From contig NW_022098026.1 of the NCBI RefSeq assembly GCF_002288925.2, forward strand, positions 23,788,039-23,852,038: 64,000 nucleotides of DNA, in the 5' to 3' direction. Both the position numbers and the translations under genes were made by a program. The notes beneath the pieces are model-generated. The model was not told the DNA's origin and did no database searches. It was given only the letters and a program-made list of their open reading frames with translations. Of this stretch, positions 1 through 10,490 are shown one piece after another. The stretch's first letter is position 1; the number at the start of each line of letters is the position of its first letter. This DNA comes from Delphinapterus leucas (Eukaryota > Chordata > Mammalia > Artiodactyla > Monodontidae).

Positions 1-185
1 TTGCAGGCTGGAAACATGGACAGGAGATTGGTGTTTTACAAAATATTAACACTGTTCTTAAAAATCAGAGCCTAAGGCTGAAGAATTAGGTCTTATGGAG
101 GCATGTGTAGGGCCTATCAGCTCCTTTAGTTTGTTAATTTTCAAGTAGGATGCAGGGTTTTCCAAATGATGAACGCTCTAACTAG

Positions 186-428
186 CCAGTAGGTAGGTAG
201 CTTAGTGGTAGAGCGAGGGGCCAGCCTGGACCTGGGTTCAAATCTCAGATCTATTAATTGCTTGGACAAGTAACAGTAAATCTCTATTTTTTAACCTACA
301 AAACAGTAGCACTAATAGTACCTACCTCAGAAGGCTGTCGAGAAAAACCTGTGAGATGATGTGGGCAGTGTTTGGCCAATGCTGGGTGTTACAGTGGGTA
401 TACAGTAAGTGCTTACTATGTGTGAGAC
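186..428 (+). repeat. MIR SINE
   Basis: It follows the MIR consensus from the tRNA-like head (TTAGTGGTAGAGC, then GGGTTCAAATC) through the core to the GTGCTTACTATGTG tail. It is an ancient, diverged mammalian repeat within an intron. Confidence 0.8.
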
Positions 429-467
429 AAAATGACTGGCTTCAGTGCTAAAAGCATTATGGCAGCC

Positions 468-720
468 ATTCAACAAACATTTATTAATAAACAATATGTG
501 CAGAACATATTGTTTCTGCTATAAACAAAGTCTAGAGGCTATAAAACAAGTCATATAAAATCTCTGCCTTCAAAGAGTTTAGGATCTAGTGGGAAAGTCA
601 CTGAAAGAACAAGAAATCGCCCCTGCAAAGCGAAATGAACACATACAAGATCTTGTGCTCTGAACTGAGGGCTGAAGGGACACGGGGTGAAGAGTGATCA
701 GAGCTGGAGTGAAAGATGAT
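468..720 (-). repeat. L2 3'-end fragment
   Basis: It starts with CATTCAACAAACATTTATTAA, which is the reverse complement of the L2 tail. Degraded L2-like sequence follows (CTCTGCCTTCAAAGAGTTTAG, 'GATCTAGTGGGAAAGTC'). Confidence 0.6.
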
Positions 721-858
721 GATATTCAAGTCTTCTAGTTCCACCAGGCCTCAGTGTGAGACCCCTTCCCCTCCCCTCCCTCAGCATGCCCACACAGTTA
801 TCCAGGTGTGGAAGCTGAGGCCTCCATAGTTAAGCCTGTGATGAAGACAAGTATAAAC

Positions 859-921
859 ATATATATATATATATATATATACATACATATATATATATAC
901 ATACATATATATATGTATGTA
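859..921. repeat. (AT)n / (ATAC)n microsatellite
   Basis: This is an alternating AT run interrupted by ACATAC units, about 60 bp long, within an SH3RF2 intron. Confidence 0.95.
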
Positions 922-1094
922 GGTATTTATGGGTAGGAATACGATGAGGAGGGACCACATGTGCTATACAGTTGGGAGCAGATCGTTTTTTTAAAACAGG
1001 ACTCTTGACTGAACCTTTTCTTTCTCTATTTCTTCTCTTTCACAAAAAAAAAAAAAAAAAATTTGCACAACCAGAAAGACATCTAGTGTTCCAG

Positions 1095-1307
1095 ACTCCC
1101 GGAGCTCTGCTCTCTACGCCACATGGACGTTATCCACCTCCTCTGTGTCCTCCCAAGGCAGCATTTCAGAAGGTGATCCCCGGCAGAGCCGGCCCTTCAA
1201 GTCCGTCTTCGTGCCCACGGCCATAGTCAACCCCGTGCGGAACCTGGCCGGTCTGAGGACCCTGGGGCAGGGTTCCCTCCGCAAAGGGCGGAGCAGCATG
1301 AGAAAGA
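1095..1307 (+). CDS. SH3RF2: SH3RF2 exon (antepenultimate coding exon)
   Basis: This 213-nt internal exon is bounded by TTCCAG (to 1094) and the donor GTAAGT (1308-1313). Both ends are phase 1, so it reads in the frame that starts with the split codon at 1094-1096. It encodes about 71 Ser/Gly/Arg-rich residues with no globular domain, including [13 protein letters not shown], '[16 protein letters not shown]' and '[12 protein letters not shown]'. I recognise it as the linker after the third SH3 domain of SH3RF2 (POSHER, PPP1R39), a RING/SH3 E3 ubiquitin ligase that antagonises POSH-JNK signalling. The RING and SH3 domains lie upstream of the window. The final base joins the next exon to make an Asn codon. 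Identity rests on remembered family sequence plus neighbouring genes. Confidence 0.88.
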
Positions 1308-2181
1308 GTAAGTGGTGGCAGAGAGGTACGTGCCTAGAGCTAGGGGATGGAGGGATCTCACACTGGCAAACAGAGTGCTTTTTGCAAAAACAAGGATCTT
1401 GGCTTTAAAACAAGCCTCTGTGAAGGTTGCTTTACACTTCCCAAATACTGCGTTGTTTTATCAGATGAAGCCAAATGGACTCAAGGTCCCCGCCCTCAGT
1501 CACTTCATACACGCACGCTGACTGATTGGGATGATACCAGCCCTGAATGCCAACATATAATTAGAGCATGGCCAAGGTGGATGCTGGTTCTTATTAAGAC
1601 AGGACAACTAAAGCACTTGCTGGATCAATGCTTCTTAAACTGTGCTCCATGGAACCCCTCAGGAGGTGCCAAAAGGGAAACAAGGGGAAGAGGAAAAGAG
1701 GAGTCATTGCTAAGAGCCCCTGAATCCCACTTTGTTTAACTAATATACGCACAAGGTAAAAAAATTATATTGTACAAAAGTACCTTATATTGTACAAATG
1801 TCTCCTTCATATCCTTCCCCCCAGTCCCAAGTTCTCGTCCATGTACATACATACCTTGTAACCTTAGTACACTGCTCTGCACCTTGGTTTTATTTTTATA
1901 TAACATCCACATTGCACACATGGCAATTATATAGCTCCTTCATCTTCAAAGCCAGGCTTTTATCTCCTAATATATTGAATTTCTGCATAAGGCTTCATTT
2001 TCAGGGGTTCTCAAAAAGTGGTTGAAACCCATTGTTCTATAAAACATCAAGCCTCTATATTCGTACACCTCTCTAGAAGAAGAAAACAAGCCAAGCAAAG
2101 TCAACTTGATTTGTTCTACATCCCCTGACTTAAACTGGGCTCTGCCATCCCTCCTGCTATCTTAAAAAATGATTAAAGGTG

Positions 2182-2393
2182 GGCTTCCCTGGTGGCGCAG
2201 TGGTTGAGAATCCGCCTGCCGATGCAGGGGACATGGGTTCGTGCCCCGGTCCGGGAGGATCCCACATGCCGTGGAGCGGCTGGGCCCGTGGGCCATGGCC
2301 GCTGGGCCTGCGCGTCCGGAGTCTGTGCTCCGCGACAGGAGAGGCCACAACAGTGAGAGGCCCGCGTGCCGCAAAAAAAAAAAAAAAAAAAAA
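2182..2393 (+). mobile_element. CHR-family tRNA-derived SINE (short form)
   Basis: It begins GGCTTCCCTGGTGGCGCAG, has an A-box-like GTGGCGCAGTGGTTGAG and a B-box-like GGTTCGTGCCCC, and ends in a poly(A) of about 21. An 11-bp target-site duplication (GATTAAAGGTG) is exact at 2171-2181 and 2394-2404. The intact duplication suggests a fairly recent insertion. The long reading frames across it on both strands are repeat-derived. Confidence 0.95.
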
Positions 2394-2638
2394 GATTAAA
2401 GGTGAAAATGCAGTACTAGTCAGAGCAAAAGATTCACATGTGGGATGGTATGCCACACAGACGACAATTAAAGCAATTTTCTTAGTTCTACCCTTTCTCA
2501 GTGCTTTCTGATCATCTGCTTGACCACCAATCCCACCACTGTTGCTTCTTAATTCTAGCCGATGGCGCCTCCCTCCTCACCCTCTCCTCCACCTTCTCCC
2601 CACAAAACACACGTGCAATAAGGTATCCCACCACAACA

Positions 2639-2800
2639 GCCTCGGGCAAGTTACTGACCTCTTCGGCCTTCAGGTTTCTCATTCGCAAAATGAAAATAAA
2701 AACAGTACCTACCTCATCAGGGCATTAAATAATTCATTTAACACTAATGGCCCAGTGCCTGGCACATAATAAGCTCTCGAGAAATGTTAGCTGTTTTTAT
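2639..2800 (+). repeat. MIR SINE, 3' part
   Basis: It matches the MIR core and tail: GGCAAGTTACTGACCTCTTC, 'AACAGTACCTACCTCATCAG', then 'CAGTGCCTGGCACATAATAA'. The tRNA-like head is missing. Confidence 0.8.
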
Positions 2801-3867
2801 AGTACAGCATTTTATCAGTATCAATATTGCTACTGCAGCTAAGCAGATCATGTTGGGTCCCTCCAGAATGTGAATGTAATTCACTTCACTTGTGTTGAAA
2901 TGTTCACATAGTCTAGACCACTTTTGAATACCGGGGAGAAAAGCCCCTCGGCAATTGTTCACACTTCCTTTCGGACACTCCCTCTCTAACTTTGTGTAGA
3001 TCTTGATTGGCTTGGAGTTTTGACGCTTGCATTATATGCACATGTAATAAGAAAGCATTAAAGCTCTTGGAAATTAGGAACCCGACAAGATCAGTAGATA
3101 AGGCGGTAAACTGATTTTTCACCCATTTCTGAGAGCCTAAGGACAGGTCTGCCTAGTGTGGCTTTGACCTTCCTAGGTCCCAGAGGCTTTCTCTCTCTCC
3201 CTTTTCCCAAGGTGAGGATGGTCAAGCTATCAATCTCCCCAAAGCAAAGAGAAATGACAGAGAATTGACTGTATGCATCTCACAGGGCTGTCAGTGGAAA
3301 GACATTGACACTGAAAGGTCAGACTTGTGTAGTGGTGGCTGGGTTGCCAGTGGCAGCTGAGAACGCCAGCGGTGTTACAGGGAGCATCTGCTCTTCATGT
3401 TCACACCCGGCTTGATAAAGAGTCATGACACAGAACATGGCCTAGGCTCAGGCCTTCTGCGCTGGACACAGATGACTTTGATTCACACATGTGTCCATAG
3501 AGTGTCACAAAGAACTAGCATCTCTGCTGGATGTCACCTATAGCTCTAAATTCTGGGAGACCCTTATGAAGAAATAGCCCACAATGCTTCTCAGGGTGTC
3601 TCCCCCACTGCCCCCCACAGAGCACAATGAACTCTCGATTATTCTCCAGGTCACCCACAGGACATATGCTCAGAGGATGGGGATCTCCTGTCTTCCAGAG
3701 AATTTGAGGGGAAGGAATGGCTTCCTTTTACTGAGGGAGGACTATCTCAGTTAAAAAAAAAAAGAGCTCAGAGAAACGGAAGGGGCAAAACCAAACTCCT
3801 GGACCGTGCATTTTTAGAGTTTGCTTCTCCTTTACCTAAAAACACACACAAAAAGTTTTAAAACATG

Positions 3868-4050
3868 GGGCATTTATGATGTTCCAGGCACTATCCTAAC
3901 GTTTTGCACACATCATAAAATGTAATCCTCACCCCAGGCCACGAGGTGCTGTTTTTAGCTCCAGGGGACCGAGAAGCAGGGAGATGATGTGACTGATGTG
4001 CTCCTGCCTCCCTGGGAGGAGATCTGATTCCAGAGCCTGTGTCATGGGAC
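3868..4050 (-). repeat. MIR SINE (diverged)
   Basis: It resembles reverse-complement MIR: GCATTTATGATGTTCCAGGC, then TAATCCTCACCCCAGGCC and a degraded GAGAAGCAGGGAGATG region. Confidence 0.6.
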
Positions 4051-4460
4051 TTCACGAAGCTCATCCGCTCACATCCCTAACTTGGGAATAACCTTTCCAA
4101 ATTTGCTTCCAGCTGCTGTCACGTTTGCCTGGTACACACAGTCCCTAAATTCCACTCACCCTTCCTCCCTGCAGACCCGATGAAAAGCAGAGGTCCCACC
4201 AACACAGACCTAAAGCTTCCATCAGAATTTTCTTTAAGTAGCTGGTTGGAGTCCTCTGCCCTCTCTCCTACCCTCTCTCCCTCCCACTCATGCCTCTCCA
4301 TTGACTCTCTCTTGCGTGTCTCAATTTCTGCTGTCTCTTTCTTTGTCTCTGCTTTTGTTTCCTCTTTGGTCTCCATGCCTTTATTTCTCACTGCAAAGCT
4401 CTCTCTTTAGGACTGTCTTCTTCACTTTCCATCTTAAAGGCCTGGAGGGAGAAAGTAGGA

Positions 4461-4502
4461 GTGTGTGTGTGTATGTGTGTGACAGAGAGAGAGAGGGAGA
4501 GG
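4461..4502. repeat. (GT)n(GA)n microsatellite
   Basis: A (GT)n stretch (about 4461-4480) is followed directly by a (GA)n stretch (about 4483-4500), within an intron. Confidence 0.9.
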
Positions 4503-4759
4503 ACAAATAGAGGTGATATACCTTCTGACGCCACCCCACCCCCAGTATTCGCCTAGCCAGTCATTTGCTGCCAGCATCAGCAAACAGCACTATAAAAAGA
4601 ATAAGGTCACCTTTGAAAGACCCTGGGAGAATGTGAGCACAGTCACACTGGGAAAGCACTTAACTATTCTGGGCTATCAGGACACATTGCTTACCCAGCT
4701 CCCACCCAAGCTGCTGTCAGCTGCCCCACTGCTGATATCTCTGTCATACAATTCCCCAG

Positions 4760-5118
4760 ATGGATCCCTGCAGAGACCCATCCGGTCAGGGGTCCACACC
4801 CTCATGGTGGGCTCCCTCAGACGCAGCCCCACCATGGTCGTCCGGCCTCAGCAGTTCCAATTCTACCAGCCACAGGGAGCCCCCTCCTCAGCCTCGGCGG
4901 TGGTGGCGGAGATGGGACCCAAGCCCACTGCCACTGGGGAGCCTGCCCTCACGTGCGTCAGCAGGGGCAGCGACACCAGGATCCACTCGGCGGCCAGTTC
5001 CCTCATCATGGAAGGCAAAGAAATCCCCGTCAGGAGTGAGCCTCTACCAAAACTGCCTGCATCTGCCCCGCCATCCATCCTGGTGAAACCAGAGAACTCA
5101 AGAAATGGCAGCGAAAAG
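4760..5118 (+). CDS. SH3RF2: SH3RF2 exon (penultimate coding exon)
   Basis: This 359-nt exon has acceptor TTCCCCAG (to 4759, phase 1) and donor AAAAG|GTAGGAG (phase 0). The phases match the upstream exon end at 1307 and the downstream start at 7282. It encodes about 120 residues of low-complexity, Pro/Ser-rich sequence, including [20 protein letters not shown], '[15 protein letters not shown]' and '[18 protein letters not shown]'. This is the disordered C-terminal region of SH3RF2, whose C-terminal part was also described as the heart PP1-binding protein Hepp1. A second AG at 4772-4773 could serve as an alternative acceptor but would change the reading phase, so 4760 is preferred. Confidence 0.9.
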
Positions 5119-5364
5119 GTAGGAGTAGGTGACATTAGGGGGGCCTGATTCTTTAGACCCCTAACTTTGCACAGTGTCCCAGCTCCTGAGACTTCACCGT
5201 AAATGGACAAGGAATCAAAACTGCAGCCTCCAAAGAATCCTCACACACAACCCCCCTTCCATATCCTCACATCACCCGCATCCTCCCCAGACATGTTACT
5301 GAATATCTTTTATGCTTCCAGGAGATTTTATACATCCTTCTTTCGAGGCCCAGAGGCAACTTGG

Positions 5365-5560
5365 AAAAAACATGGCTTTGGCATCAGACACAATCTTGAC
5401 TTGAATTCCAGCTGTGCTGCTTGCTAGCTGGTGACTCTGGTTAAAACACTTCACCTTTCTGAGACTCTTTTACCTAAAATGGTGGTAAGAAGAGTAATAG
5501 CCTCATAGGATTGGAGTTAAATGAGTAAAGCACTTACATAGGGCTTGATACGTACTCGTT
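5365..5560 (+). repeat. MIR SINE
   Basis: Its MIR-like landmarks are TTGAATTCCAGCTGTGCTGC, 'CTAGCTGGTGACTCTGG' and 'GTAATAGCCTCATAGGATTG'. Confidence 0.75.
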
Positions 5561-5562
5561 CA

Positions 5563-5640
5563 CAGTATAGGAGAGGCAACTGAGGCACAGGAGAAGGTAA
5601 GTGACTTAGTAAGGTCACACTGAGTTATAACTACTCCAAC
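5563..5640 (-). repeat. MIR SINE fragment
   Basis: It resembles reverse-complement MIR: GGCAACTGAGGCACAGGAG, 'AAGTGACTTAGTAAGGTCACA'. It is too short to place exactly. Confidence 0.5.
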
Positions 5641-5815
5641 AACTGTTATCGGGACCTTTGCGGTTATCGGTTATCGGTTCTAGGGCTTTTCCCACCAGAA
5701 GTCCCTAAGAGTTTTTGTAAAAGTGTTATGTTCTCAACAATATCCTTGAGGCAGGGATGGAGGAGGTGACGTGAAGAAAATTAGGTGGCTGTTATCTTTT
5801 AGTGTATTGAACATC

Positions 5816-5872
5816 GCACCACCACCATTACTATCACTATCACCACCACCATCACCATCACTACCATCACCC
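5816..5872. repeat. (ACC/ATC)n trinucleotide-rich repeat
   Basis: Interspersed ACC, ATC and ACT triplets run from about 5816 to 5872 in the intron. Confidence 0.85.
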
Positions 5873-5917
5873 ATTTCCCTCCAAATGGAAAGATGGTGTG
5901 GTTTCCTCCTCTTTGTT

Positions 5918-6140
5918 AAGCATTTACTGAATGCTAACGACCTAGCAGGCACTGTGCTGAGTACTTCACATGTCCTATCTCATTTAATTCTGACAACAAC
6001 CTTCTGATGTAGCTATAATTATTATTGTCATCCTCATTTAAAAATGAGGACATGAAGGCTTATGGAGTTAAAGTACATTACCCAAAAGCACACAGCTGAC
6101 ACACATGAGTGTCTGGAGTAGAGCTGAGATCTGACACAAA
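5918..6140 (-). repeat. MIR SINE
   Basis: It is close to full-length reverse-complement MIR: GCATTTACTGAATGCTAACG, 'CAGGCACTGTGCTGAG', 'CTCATTTAATTCTGACAACA', then 'CCCAAAAGCACACAGCTG'. Confidence 0.85.
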
Positions 6141-6904
6141 AACTAAGCTATAAGCTTGCAGGGAAAGGCATTTGGAAAAAGTTAGTGTTAACTGATTAAA
6201 ACGTTGAGAGTTCTTCTTCTGAATTACGGTATTCAAATAATTCAAAGTTTTCCACACCCCACTTGTCAGTTACCCCCAAGCCATTAGATGCAGCCCTCAA
6301 ACTGTGTTTAGTAAGTGCCCAGACCTCTGCTGGACATGGTAAGGGTCAAAAGAATGAAGACATTTGGTCTCCCACTCACCTTTCAATCTCAAGACTTTGG
6401 GATTGAATTTCACAGGAAAAAAAAAAGCTTTCCGAGCAGTAGCACAGAACACTTTATTAAGCTGTAAGATAGGGAATGGCCAGAGTAAAATCTAATATAC
6501 AGGAGCTAAAACAGGCTAGGAAAGAAGGGAGAGAGGAAGCGCTTAAGCAAACATCAGATCATTGACTCCCACATAAAGTGGGACCCGCTAATCAGCTCCA
6601 GCCAGTTGCTGCCAGAATGGGGCACAGGCCCCAGTGTGCCTGCACTTTGATTATCTTAAGGGACATATAAAATGCTGATTTTTATATGCATCTCCCAATT
6701 TTTATGTTAGCAACTAATTCAAACTCCCAGACTTTCTGCAGACTATGTTCAGTCAGCAGTGTCCAGTTGGCTAACTCTGCTCTGAGGGTTTATGAAGGAA
6801 CTGTCTGGATGGAGTCAGCAGGGAGGCCTTACTGGCAGGTGGGAAGGAGAGAGGGGAGGTGAAGGACCCTGTTCTCAGGTAGGTGGTTGTCCCCCCTATT
6901 TCTC

Positions 6905-7170
6905 GCAGCTAATTCCCAGTCGTTCTTCAGTTCTCGGCTGAAATAACTCTGCCTCTAAGAGGCCTTCTCGGACTAGGCCCATTCCAGCTTCAGGTGGATA
7001 CTTCTCCGCATTCCTCAGCATCGTCTGCTCCCCCCGCAGTGGCACTGGCTATCATTGTCATTTGTCAGGGCGGTTTTGCTCACTCTTGGCTTCACAGCAC
7101 CTGACAGAGTGGTGCTGCATGGTCGACACTCATGACAGACACAAGTATTTGCTGGATGAACACGTGAATG
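6905..7170 (+). repeat. L2 3' end
   Basis: It shows the L2 3' landmarks: TCTAAGAGGCCTTCTCGGAC, 'CTTGGCTTCACAGCACC' and 'AGTATTTGCTGGATGAA'. It ends about 110 bp before the last SH3RF2 exon. Confidence 0.75.
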
Positions 7171-7281
7171 AGGCATTCCAGGAAGGGACAAGTGTAGAGA
7201 AACAGCATGAACCAAGTCCCAGGGGGAAATAGCACAGGTCTCCCACTCACCTATGTCCCTTTGCTCTCCTCTGTCTTACAG

Positions 7282-7545
7282 CAAGTCAAAACTGTGAGAT
7301 TCCAGAATTACAGCCCTCCTCCCGCCAAACATCACACCTCTGGGAAGCCTGAACAACCAGCCACCCCGAAGGGGTCCCAGCCTGAAGCAGCCCCCTTGGG
7401 CCCAGAGATGACCGTCCTATTTGCCCACCGAAGCGGCTGCCATTCTGGACAGCAGACAGACCTCCGGAGGAAGTCAACCTTTAGCAAAATCATGGCCCCA
7501 GCGCCCACTGCCTCGACCACGCAGACCGTGTTTCCCAGCAAATGA
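7282..7545 (+). CDS. SH3RF2: SH3RF2 last coding exon, PP1-docking C-terminus
   Basis: The acceptor TTACAG ends at 7281. The exon enters in phase 0, continuing the previous exon, and encodes 87 residues before TGA at 7543-7545. It opens with [19 protein letters not shown] fits the RVxF consensus for docking protein phosphatase 1, consistent with the gene's alias PPP1R39. Other recognisable segments are '[20 protein letters not shown]' and the C-terminus 'TTQTVFPSK'. The family role is a RING-type E3 ubiquitin ligase whose C-terminal tail binds PP1 catalytic subunits. The tail is otherwise predicted disordered. PP1 binding is inferred from motif and family, not shown by the sequence. Confidence 0.93.
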   Translation, partial: QVKTVRFQNYSPPPAKHHTSGKPEQPATPKGSQPEAAPLGPEMTVLFAHRSGCHSGQQTDLRRKSTFSKIMAPAPTASTTQTVFPSK

Positions 7546-8524
7546 ATCTACAGGTGGCTTTTCCTAGACCCCAAAGAGGTGAATTGCATTTAAATACAGT
7601 ATGCCTCCACTGAGGGCGTCCTGCCATTCTTTGGGGACTCAAGCATGGTCCTTGTTCTGTCCATTTTACCTCCAGGAAAGGACAAGTGGGAGTGGGGATT
7701 CCTGCCCTGGCTGGGAAGATAGACTAGGTGACCTTCCAAACATAATGATTCAATGTAGCAAGGCCACTACCCAGACCAAGGAATGGGAGCTCATCCTGCC
7801 CACTCTATTCCCCAGCATGGAGTGTGCAGCCTCTCATCCTCTGGGTTCTGTGTAGAATTTCTATGATGTTATAAAAGGGGCTTCAGCCAGGAGGGTCACA
7901 ATGGTGGAATGCTGGCATTACTTCTTTGACCTCAACATCTTAGAACAGCTTCTGCCATCTTCTGGGACCTAGACACCAGCCACTAGTAGCCACCATATAT
8001 TTGTGCCTCCACCAAGTCATAATCCTGGCTGCCAAGGGAGAATTTCTGGGAAGGGTGTGAGACAGATACTTTGAACATTCCAAGAACCCTCTAAACCAAA
8101 GAGAGACAGCTTCCTGGCTTTGCTCCAAACAAGGTCAGAGAGAAAGCTGACTACTCTCATACTTTAAGCTTCTCAATCTGTTTGCCCACATATAATCCTA
8201 CACGATAGATAAGCAGGAATCACGTACTTGTGGAGAGGGTCTTGTATGGTGTTATGGACAATTCATTCATCCTGGCTCTAGTCTGATTTCCCCAAGAAAA
8301 CAATGCATGCTTAGAAACAACTTGGTAAGGGGTTTGAGTTTAGATATACATTCTGTTTGCATTGCAACAGTCTTTACTTTCACTGATTTCTTCTATTTGG
8401 AGCAGCCTAGCTGTTTCACCAGGGTGCGGAATAAGGCAACAATGTCACTGAGAAGATGCCAATCCACAGCTGGGTTGGGGGTGCCTTCTAGAGGAAAGTT
8501 TCTATAAAAAGGGACTGGACAAAT

Positions 8525-8665
8525 AAGGTTGGAGAGGAAAAGTGGGTAAGAAGGAGGAGAAAGGGAGAGTGAAGAAAATATGGAGGAGAGAGTGGGAGGT
8601 GATGAGAGTGAGAGAGAAAGAGGATTAGGGGAAGTGTCAGGGAAGAAGATAAAAGAGTAGGAGAG
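8525..8665. repeat. GA-rich low-complexity tract
   Basis: About 140 bp consist mainly of A and G (GGAGAGGAAAAGTGGG, 'GGAGGAGAAAGGGAGAG' and similar). The long Ser/Leu/Pro-rich - strand reading frames over it come from this composition. Confidence 0.85.
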
Positions 8666-8953
8666 CAGCCTTGACATTCTTGACAGATGGGGAAAGAAGG
8701 ATGGAGTCTGCAAAAGTAGGTGACCCCACTAAGGTGGGGCTGAAGTGAGTGGGACCAGCCAGGCAAAGCCTTGTAAACGGGGGTAAAAGAGCACCCCAGG
8801 GAGTTGAGGCAATGCTGTAAGACAAATCATTAATTCTCATTTAACTTAATTGTTGTGATTTAACATTTATTGCATGCCCATCGATGTGGGCACTTTAGTG
8901 CATAAATGCCATTTGCTACTAAGCCTGGATGTCATTTAAAAAAACAAAAGGCT

Positions 8954-9167
8954 GGGCTTCCCTGGCAGCGCAGTGGTTGAGAGTCCGCCTGCCGATGCGG
9001 GGGACACCGGTTCGTGCCCCGGTCCGGGAGGATCCCACATGCTGCGGAGCGGCTGGGCCCGCGAGCCATGGCCGCTGAGCCTGCGCGTCCGGAGCCTGTG
9101 CTCCGCAGCGGGAGAGGCCACAGCAGTGAGAGGCCTGCGTCGCACAAAAAAAAAAAAAAAAAAAAAA
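8954..9167 (+). mobile_element. CHR-family tRNA-derived SINE (short form)
   Basis: It starts GGGCTTCCCTGGCAGCGCAG, has the B-box-like GGTTCGTGCCCC, and ends with a poly(A) of about 22 at 9146-9167. The target duplication is short and uncertain (AAAAGGC-like on both sides). Confidence 0.93.
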
Positions 9168-9967
9168 GGCAGGTCTAATTAGACCTTCTCCCTGGACAGT
9201 TCTTGAAGATCCTGGGATTAAAAACATCCATATTTTATGTACCAACCACACACTTGGCAAACTAAATTGTCAAGACTTTTCCAGGCCTTAATAAAACAAA
9301 AACCAAACCATAATCCTGCCAAGGAATACTGCACCTATGACAGACCTTTGGGGTTGGTAGAGCCAATGTGGTCACATGCTCTGGTGTTTCTGTGTGATAG
9401 TGACCCATGTCTATTCCACAAAAATTGTCAGGCCCAACTGCATGACTCAATGAGCTGAATATAGTAATCCAGATGGAGAAATGGGGAAAAGTCATAAAGA
9501 CAGGCAGGCATTGTACGATTTGTCAAAATATGAGTACTTACACCTCGTATTTACCCCAAAAAGCACTCTTGGTGAGTTAATGAGTTTAGCAATCTACACC
9601 CAGAGTGGCAGATACACGGCATGCCCAGCCAACCAAACATTTAGTTTGTGCCTCAGTAGCAATGGAGCCAGTTAATTTTTAACTGTTGTGGCTGAAAATC
9701 AGGTTGTTTGGGCGTAGTGAAGATACAATCCATACCCTCCAAATGAAACAGAATATTCTTCCCATTGTCCACGGTCTCTATAGAGTAACCTCTCTGAGAA
9801 ATGTAAACAACGCCAGAGGCTGGCCATCCCCATTCCATCCAGCCTTCTTCCCCCATGCCCCGCATCAGACCCACTCCCTCCCAAACCAAATCCCATCTCT
9901 GCGGAGTCATATGAGGATTTGAAAGGGGCAGTAAAAGTTGAACTCACTGGGCACTGCCCATCATTTA

Positions 9968-10195
9968 TCCTACCACCATGTTTCAGATATTCCTATGAGC
10001 TGGGTACTGCAATGAGAACAAGAGATACATCCTCTCCTATAACGTCCACCATAACCTTATAAGGCAAGTACAATTGTCCCCATTATAGAGCCAAAGAAAC
10101 TGAGGCTTGAAGGGTAACCACAGACAGTGACAGAGCGAGTTTGATAGCTGCCCTCACCCTATCTAACTTCAGAGCCTAACTTGGGACTACGCTAC
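9968..10195 (-). repeat. MIR SINE
   Basis: Reverse-complement MIR landmarks are TATAAGGCAAGTACAATTGT, 'CCCCATTATAGAGCC', 'GAAACTGAGGCTTGAAGG' and 'GACAGTGACAGAGCGAG'. Confidence 0.8.
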
Positions 10196-10244
10196 ATGAA
10201 ATAAGAGACCATCCTTGATGTCAGGCCACTGACTTCAAACTGCA

Positions 10245-10490
10245 AGGAGGTGGCATAATGCAGTGGTTACAATTGCAGGCTCTGCTGCACAAAAACTGGG
10301 TCCAAATCTTCATTTACCACGTGCTAGCTATGTGATGCTGGGCAAGTTACTTAACCTGTCTGAGCCTTGTCTTCTTAAATAGGAACGATAATAGTGCCGA
10401 CCTCACTGGGCTATTGTGAGGGTTAACTGAGATAATAAAGTGACCGGAACCATGCTGGCACATAGTGAACACCTGATAAATGTTAGCCTT
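10245..10490 (+). repeat. MIR SINE, near full length
   Basis: It reads almost as MIR consensus: GCATAATGCAGTGGTTACAA, 'GATGCTGGGCAAGTTACTT', 'GATAATAGTGCCGACCTCAC', 'GCTGGCACATAGTGAAC'. Confidence 0.93.

Larger units (their letters stand above)
1..1094 (+). other. SH3RF2: SH3RF2 intron, 3' portion
   Basis: This is non-coding sequence upstream of the first SH3RF2 exon seen here. It holds a MIR, an L2 fragment and an AT microsatellite, listed separately. The intron ends in a pyrimidine-rich stretch at about 1017-1041, then a run of A residues (about 1043-1060), then TTCCAG at 1089-1094. The splice acceptor is therefore separated from its polypyrimidine tract by an A-rich spacer. Confidence 0.7.
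1308..4759 (+). other. SH3RF2: SH3RF2 intron
   Basis: This 3.45-kb GT-AG intron has donor GTAAGT and acceptor TTCCCCAG. It contains a CHR SINE, two MIR fragments and a GT/GA microsatellite, listed separately. Around 1625-2040 there is repeat-like sequence (CTTCTTAAACTGTGCTCCATG at the start, a related-looking GGGGTTCTCAAAAAGTGG near the end) that I could not assign to a family. Nothing else is recognised. Confidence 0.85.
5119..7281 (+). other. SH3RF2: SH3RF2 last coding intron
   Basis: This 2.16-kb intron has donor GTAGGA and acceptor CTCTGTCTTACAG. It contains MIR and L2 fragments and a trinucleotide repeat, listed separately. A short direct repeat, CGGTTATCGGTTATCGGTT, lies at about 5661-5679. 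The remainder (6150-6900) shows nothing I can name. Confidence 0.88.
7546..9968 (+). other. SH3RF2: SH3RF2 3'UTR and downstream flank
   Basis: The 3'UTR must begin at 7546, but its end is unclear. I see no AATAAA in the first 1.7 kb after the stop. TATAAA variants occur near 7870 and 8502, ATTAAA near 9218, and AATAAA near 9290 just beyond a CHR SINE. A long 3'UTR running through the SINE, or use of a variant hexamer, would both fit. No coding sequence is recognised. Confidence 0.4.

Noticed and set aside
2182..2260. tRNA-like A and B boxes
   Set aside because: They are the internal pol III promoter of CHR SINEs, with no cloverleaf or functional anticodon arm. The same applies to the other SINE copies and the MIR heads.
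4513..4758. 5' extension of the SH3RF2 frame upstream of 4760
   Set aside because: The frame is open by chance into the intron. The acceptor at 4759 gives phase 1, which matches the upstream exon, and the extension matches no SH3RF2 sequence I know.
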